Shown here piece after piece: positions 55,782 through 64,000 of a stretch of 64,000 nt of DNA. Where the stretch lies: contig CM040118.1 of assembly GCA_022559845.1 (NCBI GenBank), positions 262,593,519 to 262,657,518 on the forward strand, in the 5' to 3' direction. This DNA is from Amorphophallus konjac (Eukaryota; Streptophyta; Magnoliopsida; Alismatales; Araceae). Each line of letters starts with the position of its first letter. Within the stretch, counting starts at the first letter, position 1. The translations under genes and the position numbers were made by a program. The notes beneath the pieces are model-generated. The model was given only the letters and a program-made list of their open reading frames with translations. It was not told where the DNA came from and did no database searches.

Positions 55782-56287
55782 CAAGAATTCAAGGTACCTG
55801 AAAAAATGGACCTTTAGTTATTTTCCTCAGAATCGGGAAGATTTACCCTAAGATAATTTCTATATAACTATCTCACCCCTGTTGATTTATTTGCTTCCTT
55901 CTTTTTGTGGGTTTGTGATGTATGATAAAGATGATAAGCAAAAAAACAATGATCTCAATCAACCCAAGGACATGTGAACCATGAACCTAGGCAATCCAAA
56001 CAAGCTCTAGCATGGGCAATGCTATCTCAACCAAACTAATCTAAGGAAATAAAGAAAAACACACGCCGGAGCGTGGAGCAAGAGCAAATAAAACACACCG
56101 CGTGGGTGGAACAAGCAACAGAATATAAGATATGAGAGAGAAATCAATGCCCAATACTAAGGAAAGAACGTGATCGCCACCAAAGTAAACACAAGTCAAG
56201 GACTTGAAAATACCTTGGAAATAGGTGGATGAAGCACCCGCCCATGGGAGAGAGAAACCAGTGAAATATACAGATCAGCCTTGAATG

Positions 56288-56375
56288 TAATGGTCCAGAC
56301 CCTGTGCGTCACAGGAGTGTGACGGTCGCACGATGCACCGTTATATGGACCTGACGCGTCTTCTCAAGACCGTCA
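56288..56375. repeat. Palindromic 24-nt modules, triplet in R/U5 of E
   Basis: Units at 56288-56311, 56320-56343 and 56352-56375: three consecutive 24-nt units separated by exactly 8 nt. Left arms TAATGGTC, TGACGGTC, TGACGCGT; right arms GTGCGTCA, CACCGTTA, GACCGTCA. Confidence 0.93.
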
Positions 56376-56876
56376 GACAACCTGCAGAAATAGCTTATGA
56401 ATTCTTTGAACTCCAAATCTTCCAGCCGGCCAGAAGACTTGGGCCTCGTTTGATGAACCTGTAAACCTGCCAATGAACGTGAAGCACAAGAAAACAAACC
56501 CAGATTAGCCCTTTAAACAAGTGTAGTATCAATTCTTAAGGAAATTAAGATCATTCAAAAGGAAAGGGGAGTACCGGGAAAGTTTTGGTTTTTTAACCCC
56601 TCTGGGCGTTTTAAAAGATGGGAAGATGTTTAGATGATGAAAATAGATGAAGAACGTGGAATAAGGAAGAGGGACGATGCTTTGAGCAAAGAGGAGGAAG
56701 AAGAACACAAGTGTGACAATGATGGAAATTCAAACACAATGAAACGAATACTCCCTTCACCGTGAAGCAGATGGACGTGAGGAACAGTTCTCCTTGGTTG
56801 GATGTGGCTCCAGGATGCGGCAGCACTTCGACGTAAACTCCAGATCTTCCTCTCTCGGGCCATGAAGTTAAGGGTG

Positions 56877-56885
56877 CTATTTATA
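56877..56885 (-). promoter_or_regulatory. TATA box of element E LTR
   Basis: TATAAATAG on the minus strand in GGGCCTATAAATAGCACC. Confidence 0.7.
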
Positions 56886-57099
56886 GGCCCTCAAACTCTC
56901 CGATCGAACAGAGGATAATCCAGCAAGAAAAGAGGATAACTCTTAGCAAATCCTTGAAGATAATATCACCAAGAGTCCATAGAAACAAACAGAAGGTTCT
57001 GAGGATCAGATTTGGAAGAGAAATCACCAATTCAAACTCTTATCTCGACCACGGAGTAGCAGAGAAAAGGCATGAACTGCCAGGACTCTTTGATGGATG

Positions 57100-57405
57100 T
57101 AACGGCTGCACGACAGACCGCCACAGGTAAATAACGTGCCCGGGAGAGACCGTCACTATCAACCTTATCTCAAAAGAGATAAGATCAATGGAAGCAGATC
57201 AAAACAATAGGACTCTTGAATGAAAGTAACGGCCATGGGTGGGCGCGTTGGAGGGAAGTAACGGCTGCACGACGGACCATTAGACTTAATGGATAGGCCA
57301 AAGGATAAGGATTGAAATAAAGCCTTAAGTCGTAGGACTCTTCAAGATGTAATGGTCCAGGGACAATGCGTTAGAGGGATGTAACGCCCCAGGTGCAGAC
57401 CGTTA
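57100..57405. repeat. Palindromic 24-nt modules, three pairs in U3 of E
   Basis: Pairs start at 57100/57132, 57227/57259 and 57350/57382. Every pair has a 32-nt step and every unit is 24 nt with an 8-nt loop. They lie about 215-520 bp upstream of the TATA box in the element's orientation. Confidence 0.93.
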
Positions 57406-57613
57406 GAAACAATGAGGATAGAAAAAAGAGAAGAGAGCTTGCTAAGCTTCATCAAACGAGAAATTGCGGAACCATACTCAACCAAGGAGAAGACCCATAA
57501 AATAAACTTCAGACTGATGAAGGAAACTCAACGAAGGAATGAATAACTTGGAGCATCACATAGAGTGAACAAGGAGATGACCTGACTTATCGGTCATAAA
57601 ACGTGTGTCAACA

Positions 57614-57626
57614 GATGCCCCTCCTT
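57614..57626 (-). other. Element E polypurine tract
   Basis: AAGGAGGGGCATC on the minus strand, directly before TGTTGACACACG. Confidence 0.75.
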
Positions 57627-58897
57627 AATGTCCTCTTTACAGGGGAACGAGCGGAGTTGAAACGAAAGCGAAATGGAACATGGAGATGAAGCGAAAATGA
57701 AGCGGAGTGGACCAAAAAAGCGGGCGTTAAGGTAAACGACACCCGTTCTTTACCAACAAGCGATAGGAATTTTCTGGGAAACTTCGAACTGATCACAAGG
57801 AAATAGCCAACCAAAGGATGCAAGTCTGGAGAAACTAACAACTAAGGAAAGGAAACACGGCTAGACGTCGGAGGCAACGGAAAGGAAAGAGAACTGACTA
57901 GACTCCAGACATGAATCTTCAGCTAACCAAATCAAGCGACAGGTCGAAGAAAACCTTCGAACTCAGAGTGGAATAATTCTCCTTATTCGAGATCAAGAAC
58001 ACAGCTATTCACCATCATTGAGATACCTTGAATAGATGAAGATCATGAATGCTCAAATATGCGTATGATGCATGCTGGGCTAAATGAAAAGAAAATCGTT
58101 AAAAAGAATGCAAAGAAAGAACAAAATAACAAGATACTCGAGAATAGTATTGCTAGACCAGAGAAATCAGGGTCAGGACACCATCTGCAACCACGGCGTG
58201 TAAGACAGAACCATCGTCCCCAAATTTTTCCAACCTAACAGCCTATCCAACGATTAAACATGTGAGCCTAGATCATCATCATTTTTGTTTAAGGGGAACA
58301 TCAGATCCTAGAACACATGAATGACCAGCCGGTTCTCGAGATAATATATCATAGATAACATATAGTAATGCATTAAAGGGATAAGGAATCGAGATACAAT
58401 ACCTGACTTACCTGCCTGACGACCGGCAAAGCATGATGCTGTATATAACTTCTTTCATGACTAAAGAGGTTAGCCAACAATGGATATGAGCATGAAACAG
58501 GGCACAACCATTTGTACGCTTGAGAAGCATCAATAATATACATCATGGCATAAAATGTGATCATCCAAGCATTAAAATAGACCAATTTATTCATCAAGAA
58601 ACTTGCAAGCTGTAACGGTCTGTGGAGAGGGCGTTACATAAAGTAACGGACCAGGGAAGGGCTGTTAGAGACTGGGCGGTTCACATTCTTCAATAAAACA
58701 GTTCAAATCCATGTAACGGTCTCAGGAGTACGCGTCAGATACGGTAACGGTCGGACGATAGACCGTCATATTTCCTGAGCGTTCAAAAACAAACAAACCG
58801 AACGGTCACAATCTTCATTCATTTATACAACACTCAACCTAAACCCTCAAAACCTCAACCGAGAGCAACGACCGGCGACCTCCGTCATCCACCCAAG
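57627..58897. other. Spacer of element E, 5' flank of its PMD gene
   Basis: No gene seen. Two pairs of 24-nt modules lie at 58613-58667 and 58714-58768, about 130-285 bp before the PMD start codon. CATTTATACAAC near 58819 is a possible weak TATA element for that gene. Confidence 0.55.
58613..58768. repeat. Palindromic 24-nt modules 5' of the E PMD gene (2 pairs)
   Basis: Units start at 58613, 58644, 58714 and 58745. Here the spacer is 7 nt, so the step is 31. Arms include TAACGGTC with GGCGTTA and TAACGGTC with GACCGTCA. Confidence 0.92.
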
Positions 58898-61858
58898 ATG
58901 GCCGGCGACGAGTCCCCACAGCCACTGAAGAAGAGGGAGAGAGGGACGAAGAAGAAGGCGATTCATCGCCTTCACCGCCGTGTAGAGCGAGAGACCGTCC
59001 CGCCCGCGGAGGAAGAAACTAGGGCGAGGAGAGAGCCAAGGGTGGAGGAAGATGTTCCCACGGCAGAAGAAGACCAAGGGGAAACACCCCTGGACGAAGA
59101 AGAACCTAAGGAACCAGAGAAGAAGAGGAAAAGGGGCCAAGACCGAGAGGTAGGCTCTCGCCCTAATTTTTCAATTAATAATTTTTTTTGTGTTTTTATG
59201 TGCATGCATGTATGAGTGGGGGGTAGAAAATGGGTCTATGAACCCATTAGGATCCATTATAGGCCTTTTGGCCAAAGTGGGAAAGCCACGGAATGCGAGG
59301 GAAAATCGCCCTCTAGCAGAGAATGTGACGGTCCTTCCAGGAACCGTCACAAGCCTAACGCGCCACCATTGATGCATTATAGACAAGTAACGCCCCATCC
59401 CAGGGCCGTTACAGTCACCAGAGGCCAGAACTAATTTTTGGGTTTTCAATTATTCAATTTTTTTGTTTTGTTTTCCATTTTAAATGCTTATGCAATGATT
59501 TTATGATGCAATTGACTAACTTATGCTCTAAATGAATGTAGGGAAAGAGACGGACGAGGATCTCTTGGCTTCAGATCCGGGCGGTGTACCAAGCACTACC
59601 TGATTACCAGAGAGAGAGATTGACCGGCATGGGGTTTGCCGAGGTGCTGAGCATCGAGGTGATCCGGATGGACAAGCCACTGCTATACGCTTTACATGAG
59701 CGATGGGATCCGATTAGCAGGGCGTTCATCTTCCCATGGGGTCACATGATCCCGACGTTGGAAGACATGGCGAGGATTGCCGGACTGTGGGTGCACAGAG
59801 CCGCAGTGACAGGATGGACTTACAAAGGCTACCGAGAGATGGCCCAGGAGCTGCTGGGACTAGATCTGATCAGACCGGGGCAGACGTCATCCCAGCTCTC
59901 GAGATCAGTACTGCAGGAGAGCCTAGGACTGAGAGAAACAGCCATAGCCGTGGGAGAGTTACCAGAGGAGCATCTCGGCAGAGTGATAGATCAGGTGCAC
60001 CCACGAGTGGCGGCAGAGGCGGGACCAGAGGGAGACCGCGTCCTGAGACGCTTCCTGATGCTACTATTCGGGAAGCTCCTGTTCGCGACTCGAGCGGACA
60101 TCATTAGCTGCAAGCTGCTGCCGATGATCCAGGATTTGGGCAGAGTTAGAAAATACGCCTGGGGAGCGGCAGTCTTGGCCTTCTTGTTCGAGTCCCTCAG
60201 CACGATGGACCGACAGACGATGCTGGGCGGCTTCTCACCTTTTCTACAGGTAAATGCAATTTTAATGCCTTCTATATGATTATGATTATGCTTATGATTA
60301 TGCAATTGACTGACTCGGCTTCAAAATGTAGATCTGGAGCTACATGTACCTCCCGGGCATCGGGAGAGGCACGCTACTCCACGCCGGCCGCATCCCGATC
60401 GCGAGGCGATGGGTGGTTGCGAGGGACCCGGGGTCGATCATCAGATTGACCCGGGCGATCCAGGACGACTTGGATTCCTTCCCACACACGGCGGTAAGCC
60501 CGAACTCAAACATGCTTTCTAAATGCTTCAAATGCTTATAAATGATGATTTGATGAATGGACTAATATGCTTTCAGGTGAGATGGACCCCGTACAGAGGT
60601 GAGAGTTACGAGGGTCAGCCATGGGTGGAGGCAGCCCTCTCGTACCGGGGATGAGACATATGGTTGCACTGCATCCATATCATCGAGCCACTCCACCACC
60701 GACTGATCCTGAGGACTCGGGGACTACACCAGCCCGAGGTGACCTTTCCACGCCACAATGATGAGCGCCCGGGCAAGTCAGCGAAAGGAATTAGCGGCGA
60801 CATAGATTGGTGCGCCCGGAAGGCGAAGTTCGTCCATGATTGGAACAAGCGGGGTAGAGCAGTGAAGGAGCGGGACGAGAGCGACGAGGCGTACTTGAAA
60901 GCCTTCGCTCGACTGTACGGGGACCGGGTGTACCGCGGTACCCGACAACCGGTATGTAATTTCTAAACCTTAAACTCTGAATGCTCTTATATGAAAATTT
61001 TATTCTATATGCACTGACTCATATGCTTTCCAAATGCAGCTAGACCCCGAGGGAAGGATAGCCGAGCTCGAGGGGCTTCTTCATGCCACCGTCCAGCAGC
61101 GGGACGAGTATCGGGCCGCCCTGGAGCTCCTGGTAAGACTCTATAACCTTGGACCTAGATGATTATGTTTATGATGCTTATGCAAATGCGATTGACTGAC
61201 CAATGATTTCTAAATGCAGCGGGATGAGGGAGCCCAAAGAGTGGGACCAGATGCCCCATCATCGTCCTCACAACCTGCCGGGGACAGAGCTGAGCGAGAC
61301 GTCGAGTTTGCTCGAGCGGTTGCCCTGGCCGAGGAGGCGGAGGCCACCCTCGCGGAGCGGGTAAGATACTAAGTGCTGGACTCCAATGCTTATGTTTGTG
61401 AAAATTAATATGTGACTAACTATATGAAATGCAAACTACAGGCGAGAGAGCTAGCCACAGCAGCGGCCGAGGTAGAGGTCCTCCGAGCAGAGGTGGCCCG
61501 ATTAAGAGGAGAGCTTACGCGGACGGCAACGCAGACAACAGACTTCGAGAGATATCGATCCGAGGCACGAGCTGCGTGACTCGAGGCCCACGACATGAAG
61601 GTCGAGGTTCAGACCTTGGAGAGGACCATACGGATGATGGGCCGAGGACCGGAGCAGAGCGTCTCTTAGAGCGGAGCGCCGAGGAGTGCTGCTCGTGCTG
61701 GATCAGTGGCAGACTACCTTGTTAGCTCCTCTGGTCAACGGAGGAATGAGAGGGCGGAGAGGGGCCAGTAGGAGGAGAGTGCCTCCATAGCACCACCGGC
61801 GAGGAAGTCGGAGGGTGGAGATGATGATGGCGGCCCGGCGGATAAGCCGGCCGAGTGA
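58898..61858 (+). pseudogene. Antisense plant mobile domain (PMD) gene of element E, 7 exons
   Basis: Plus strand. Exons: 58898-59149, 59542-60249, 60332-60493, 60577-60951, 61040-61132, 61220-61360 and 61442-61858. All introns are GT-AG and phase 0 (252, 708, 162, 375, 93, 141 and 417 nt). Exon 1 begins MAGDESPQPLKKRER and is Lys/Glu-rich. Exon 2 has RTRISWLQIRAVYQALPDYQ, SRAFIFPWGHMIPTLEDMAR, LLFGKLLFATRADIISCKLL and YAWGAAVLAFL. Exon 3 has WSYMYLPGIGRG and IARRW. Exons 5-7 are coiled coil. Exon 5 has the same length (93 nt) as in D. Stops: TGA 60652, TGA 61577, TAG 61667, TAG 61769; no frameshift. The donor after exon 1 (GTAGGC) is the same as in D. Function unknown. Confidence 0.82.
59326..59411. 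repeat. Palindromic 24-nt modules in intron 1 of the E PMD gene (triplet)
   Basis: Units at 59326-59349, 59356-59379 and 59388-59411, with spacers of 6 and 8 nt. The first pairs fully in its arms (TGACGGTC, then AACCGTCA with one mismatch). Intron 1 of the D gene carries the D-type modules in the same place. Confidence 0.92.
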
Positions 61859-62173
61859 TGCATTTTTTTGGTTTTCTTATTACTTGTACATAACTTATAT
61901 GGAAATGAAATGAAAATGCAAATCTTTTTTGTCTTTTGTTGTGACTTTTATGTGAATGAATGGATGTGTATGCAAATAGGTGATCATGTGAAAAATGAAT
62001 GGGAATAAATGCAAGAAAATGTAGGAAATGCCTGTGGATGTGTGAAAGAATTGTGTGAAATTGCGTGGATGAAATGTGATATGCGTGATGGACAGGGTGA
62101 ACGGAAGTCTATAAGACCGCCAGGTCTAAAACAGAGACAGGAAGGAATAGTTCAATCATAACAGCAGACAATG

Positions 62174-62327
62174 TAACGGTCTAAGTCCAAACCGTTAGGA
62201 TCAAGTAACGCATCATATGGAGGCCGTCAGAGAGGACAGCCCAATTTTGCAGAACTGAGCAGCAGGAAAAGTAACGGTCCATATCTGGGGCGTCATATAT
62301 AAGTAACGGCCAAATGCTAGACCGTTA
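62174..62327. repeat. Palindromic 24-nt modules 3' of the E PMD gene (2 pairs)
   Basis: Units start at 62174/62206 and 62272/62304, with exact 32-nt steps. Arms include TAACGGTC with AACCGTTA and TAACGGCC with GACCGTTA. Confidence 0.93.
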
Positions 62328-62379
62328 AAGATGGCAGAGCAATATTGGACTATGAACGTACTGACCATACTTGTGAGTG

Positions 62380-63075
62380 TACAGACCTTGCCGAAGTGAT
62401 GTATAGACTTCGAGTGCAGATGTCTAGATGATGTATAGACTTCGTTTTAGCAAAGAATGCTCAAACTTGAAGAATGTATGGACTTTGGAAGAGGGATGTA
62501 CAGACTTGGGGTTGTGCACACTTGGGCAATGTATGGACTTGGATCAAGAATGTACAGACTTGAAGCGGTATGGATGTATAGACTTGGGATGAAGAATGCA
62601 CAGACTTGAAGAATGCATGGACTTGAGCTGTGGAATGTACAGACTTGAGCGACGTGTGGACTTGAGCTGTGGAATGTACAGACTTGAGCGACGTGTGGAC
62701 TTGTACAATGTATGGACTTTAACAAGATATATAGACTTCAACATGATGTTCAGACTTCAAAATGCTGTATAGACTTGAACAATGCTGTATAGACTTGAAA
62801 ACGATGTATAGACTTGAAAATGATGTATAGACTTCAACATGCTGTGTAGACTTGAACAATGATGTATAGACTTCAACATAAAGAATGAATGTGCAGACTT
62901 TAAAATGTTGTACAGGCTTTAAAATGATGTATAGACTTCAACATGAAGAATGAATGTGCAGACTTCTGAATGTTGTACAGGCTTCAAAATGATGTATAGA
63001 CTTCAACATGAAGAATGAATGTGCAGACTTCCGAATGCTGTACAGGCTGGGATGATGAATGGGATGTATAGACTT
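62380..63075. repeat. Minisatellite with unit AATGATGTATAGACTTGAA-like
   Basis: About thirty degenerate copies of a 15-25 nt unit built on ATGTATAGACTT, ATGTACAGACTT or ATGTATGGACTT. In the last 190 bp these form a higher-order repeat of about 65 bp, present nearly three times, containing CATGAAGAATGAATGTGCAG. Confidence 0.9.
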
Positions 63076-63095
63076 AACAAAATATGCAGGAAATG

Positions 63096-63353
63096 TGACG
63101 GCTCAAGCACAGTGCGTCAGAGATAGATAACAGTCATGAGCAAGACCGTTGAGAATGATTGACCAAGAAGAAGCCAAAACTGATCAGCAGAGAATGTAAC
63201 GGCTCAGAGAGAACGTGTCATAAGAATATAACGGTCTGATGCTAGACCGTTAAGCTTGACAGAACAAGGTTGGACCAAATTAAACTCACAGGAAATGTGA
63301 CGGCCCAGAGCTGGCGTGTTAGTGGAAAGTGACGGTCCGACGATAGACCGTTA
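63096..63353. repeat. Palindromic 24-nt modules 5' of the second antisense gene of E (3 pairs)
   Basis: Units start at 63096/63128, 63197/63229 and 63298/63330; all steps are 32 nt. In each pair the second unit has the fuller right arm (GACCGTTA or GACCGTTG) and the first has a GCGTCA- or GTGTYA-type arm. Confidence 0.93.
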
Positions 63354-63589
63354 GAGCATGGATTGTACTCCGAGACGGATTGAGCCGCAAGGGGCAAAAT
63401 CCGAGATAAGAAGCCTCCAATCCGTTCTAGACTTCTCCCAAACTTAAGATAAAGCCTTCCAATCCGAATCTTATCTCTTTAAAGCCAAAATCAAGACTTT
63501 TAAAACTTGGAAACTTAGCCAAAATCGTATCTTTCTGAATTTCTCTGCTAGAAGGGCTGAAAAACCTCTCCTAAAGGGTAGGAAACAAG

Positions 63590-64000
63590 ATGAAGAGAAG
63601 CTTCGAGGCGATGGCTATGGAGGAGAAGATCTATACAGGACCCAAAGCTGCAAGAAAGGAGTATGGAGAGCTGCAAAGACTGACCTCAATTCCCAACCAT
63701 CTAAGCTCCAATGCTCCAAAAGTGGTAAGCTTCCATGACCTAACCAAGTTCAGAAATTTCCTGCACTTCATCTCTTTCTCATGATCTCCTTCTTTTCTTC
63801 TTCTCTTCAAGCCTCTTCCTGGTCCAAGATGCTATTCTAATCTGAAGTGGGTAGCTCCCATGGTAAAGGCACTCCCTTTAGAGGTTACATCAATTCTTAA
63901 AGCATGGCACCTTCAACCTCTCTTGGTTTTAGGCAAGAATTTCCAGAAATTGTCATTAGATTGGCCTAGTATTTCAGCCCTCATAGAATTGTGGCATCCA
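63590..64000 (+). CDS. Second antisense gene of element E, DUF7745-like, start only
   Basis: Plus strand. Exon 1 is 63590-63724 (45 codons, MKRSFEAMAMEEKIYTGPKA...) followed by a GTAAGC donor. The intron ends CTTCTTCTCTTCAAG near 63811. Exon 2 then reads LKWVAPMVKALPLEVTSILK, WHLQPLLVLGKNFQKL and DWPSISALIELWHP to the window edge with no stop. It aligns with the second antisense gene of D (IKWLPLIL, DWAAIGALVEIWHP) and has the same intron position. The family assignment (DUF7745) is from memory. The rest lies outside the window. Confidence 0.6.

Larger units (their letters stand above)
52387..55879 (-). mobile_element. Element T: chromovirus-type Ty3-gypsy, right piece
   Basis: Minus-strand gag, protease, RT, RNase H and first part of integrase, continuing at 9786-9256. 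It lacks both LTRs: the upstream end is cut by element E at 55880 and the downstream end by element A. As host of A, B and E it is the oldest element in the window. Confidence 0.85.
55880..57613 (-). repeat. Element E 3' LTR
   Basis: 1734 bp with TGTTGA and TCAACA ends. A minus-strand TATA box lies at 56885-56877, so U3 is about 0.73 kb. It holds nine palindromic 24-nt modules: six upstream of the TATA box (57100-57405) and three downstream (56288-56375). Short open frames in it are not protein-like. Confidence 0.8.
61859..63589. other. Spacer between the two antisense genes of E
   Basis: No gene. It contains ATG-rich low-complexity sequence (61880-62080), two pairs of 24-nt modules (62174-62327), a minisatellite (about 62380-63075) and three more pairs (63096-63353). 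Confidence 0.7.
55880..64000 (-). mobile_element. Element E: Ty3-gypsy-type element with antisense genes, 3' part
   Basis: On the minus strand a polypurine tract (57626-57614) directly precedes an LTR start (TGTTGACACACG at 57613), so 55880-57613 is a 3' LTR and the rest of the element lies to the right, beyond the window. The antisense genes on the plus strand match those of D, which suggests the Tat/Ogre branch, but no pol is visible to prove it. The left flank ACCCC (55875-55879) should be the target duplication; its partner is outside. Confidence 0.75.

Noticed and set aside
55880..57613. Reading this block as the 5' LTR of element T
   Set aside because: No primer-binding site follows it on the T side, whereas a polypurine tract precedes its TG end on the minus strand, which makes it the 3' LTR of another element.
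62174..63353. Regular palindromic repeats with short spacers resembling a CRISPR array
   Set aside because: The repeat bodies vary, the spacers are only 8 nt, the units come in isolated pairs and the surroundings are plant retrotransposon sequence with GT-AG introns.

Overview
The window is plant nuclear DNA made almost entirely of LTR retrotransposons nested in one another. I find no host gene, tRNA or rRNA. The lineages (Tat/Ogre/Retand Ty3-gypsy with a second RNase H, a chromovirus, a long-LTR Sirevirus-like copia), the plant mobile domain genes and the tRNA-type primer sites point to an angiosperm; I cannot name the species.

Layout, with my labels. T is an old minus-strand chromovirus split into two pieces (55781-52387 and 9786-about 9256). 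B is a minus-strand Retand-like Tat element inserted in the T integrase (9787-52381, target duplication ATCTC, 780 bp LTRs). C is a plus-strand, non-autonomous Sirevirus-like copia inserted in the B integrase (15532-46963, duplication GAAGT, 3.46 kb LTRs). D is a 20.7 kb plus-strand Tat/Ogre-like element inserted in the 5' LTR of C (16073-36796, duplication CTGAC, 1316 bp LTRs about 1.4% different by eye). A, an Ogre-like minus-strand element, cuts T on the left and runs off the window start. E, a minus-strand element with antisense genes, cuts T on the right (3' LTR 55880-57613) and runs off the window end. LTR divergence (B about 7%, C about 2-3%, D about 1.4%) agrees with the nesting order.

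The sense genes are the usual gag, protease, RT, RNase H and integrase, mostly broken by point stops. The unusual content is in the 3' halves of B, D and E. B carries an antisense gene with a Transposase_28-type domain. D and E each carry two antisense genes. One is a plant mobile domain (PMD) gene of 8 (D) or 7 (E) exons, every intron in phase 0, with a coiled-coil tail. The other resembles the plant DUF7745 family. Introns on the antisense strand would survive retrotransposition.

The most unexpected structure is a system of short palindromic modules with fixed size and spacing. E has 26 modules, each exactly 24 nt (8-nt arm, 8-nt loop, 8-nt arm), in pairs or triplets repeating almost always every 32 nt. 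D has about 53 modules of 19 (sometimes 20) nt, grouped mostly in pairs and triplets at 29-34 nt. In both elements they sit upstream of the LTR TATA box, 5' of the PMD gene, inside its first intron and 3' of it, and are absent from coding exons. C has its own palindromes on a 73-bp period just upstream of its TATA box. I know of no description of this arrangement.
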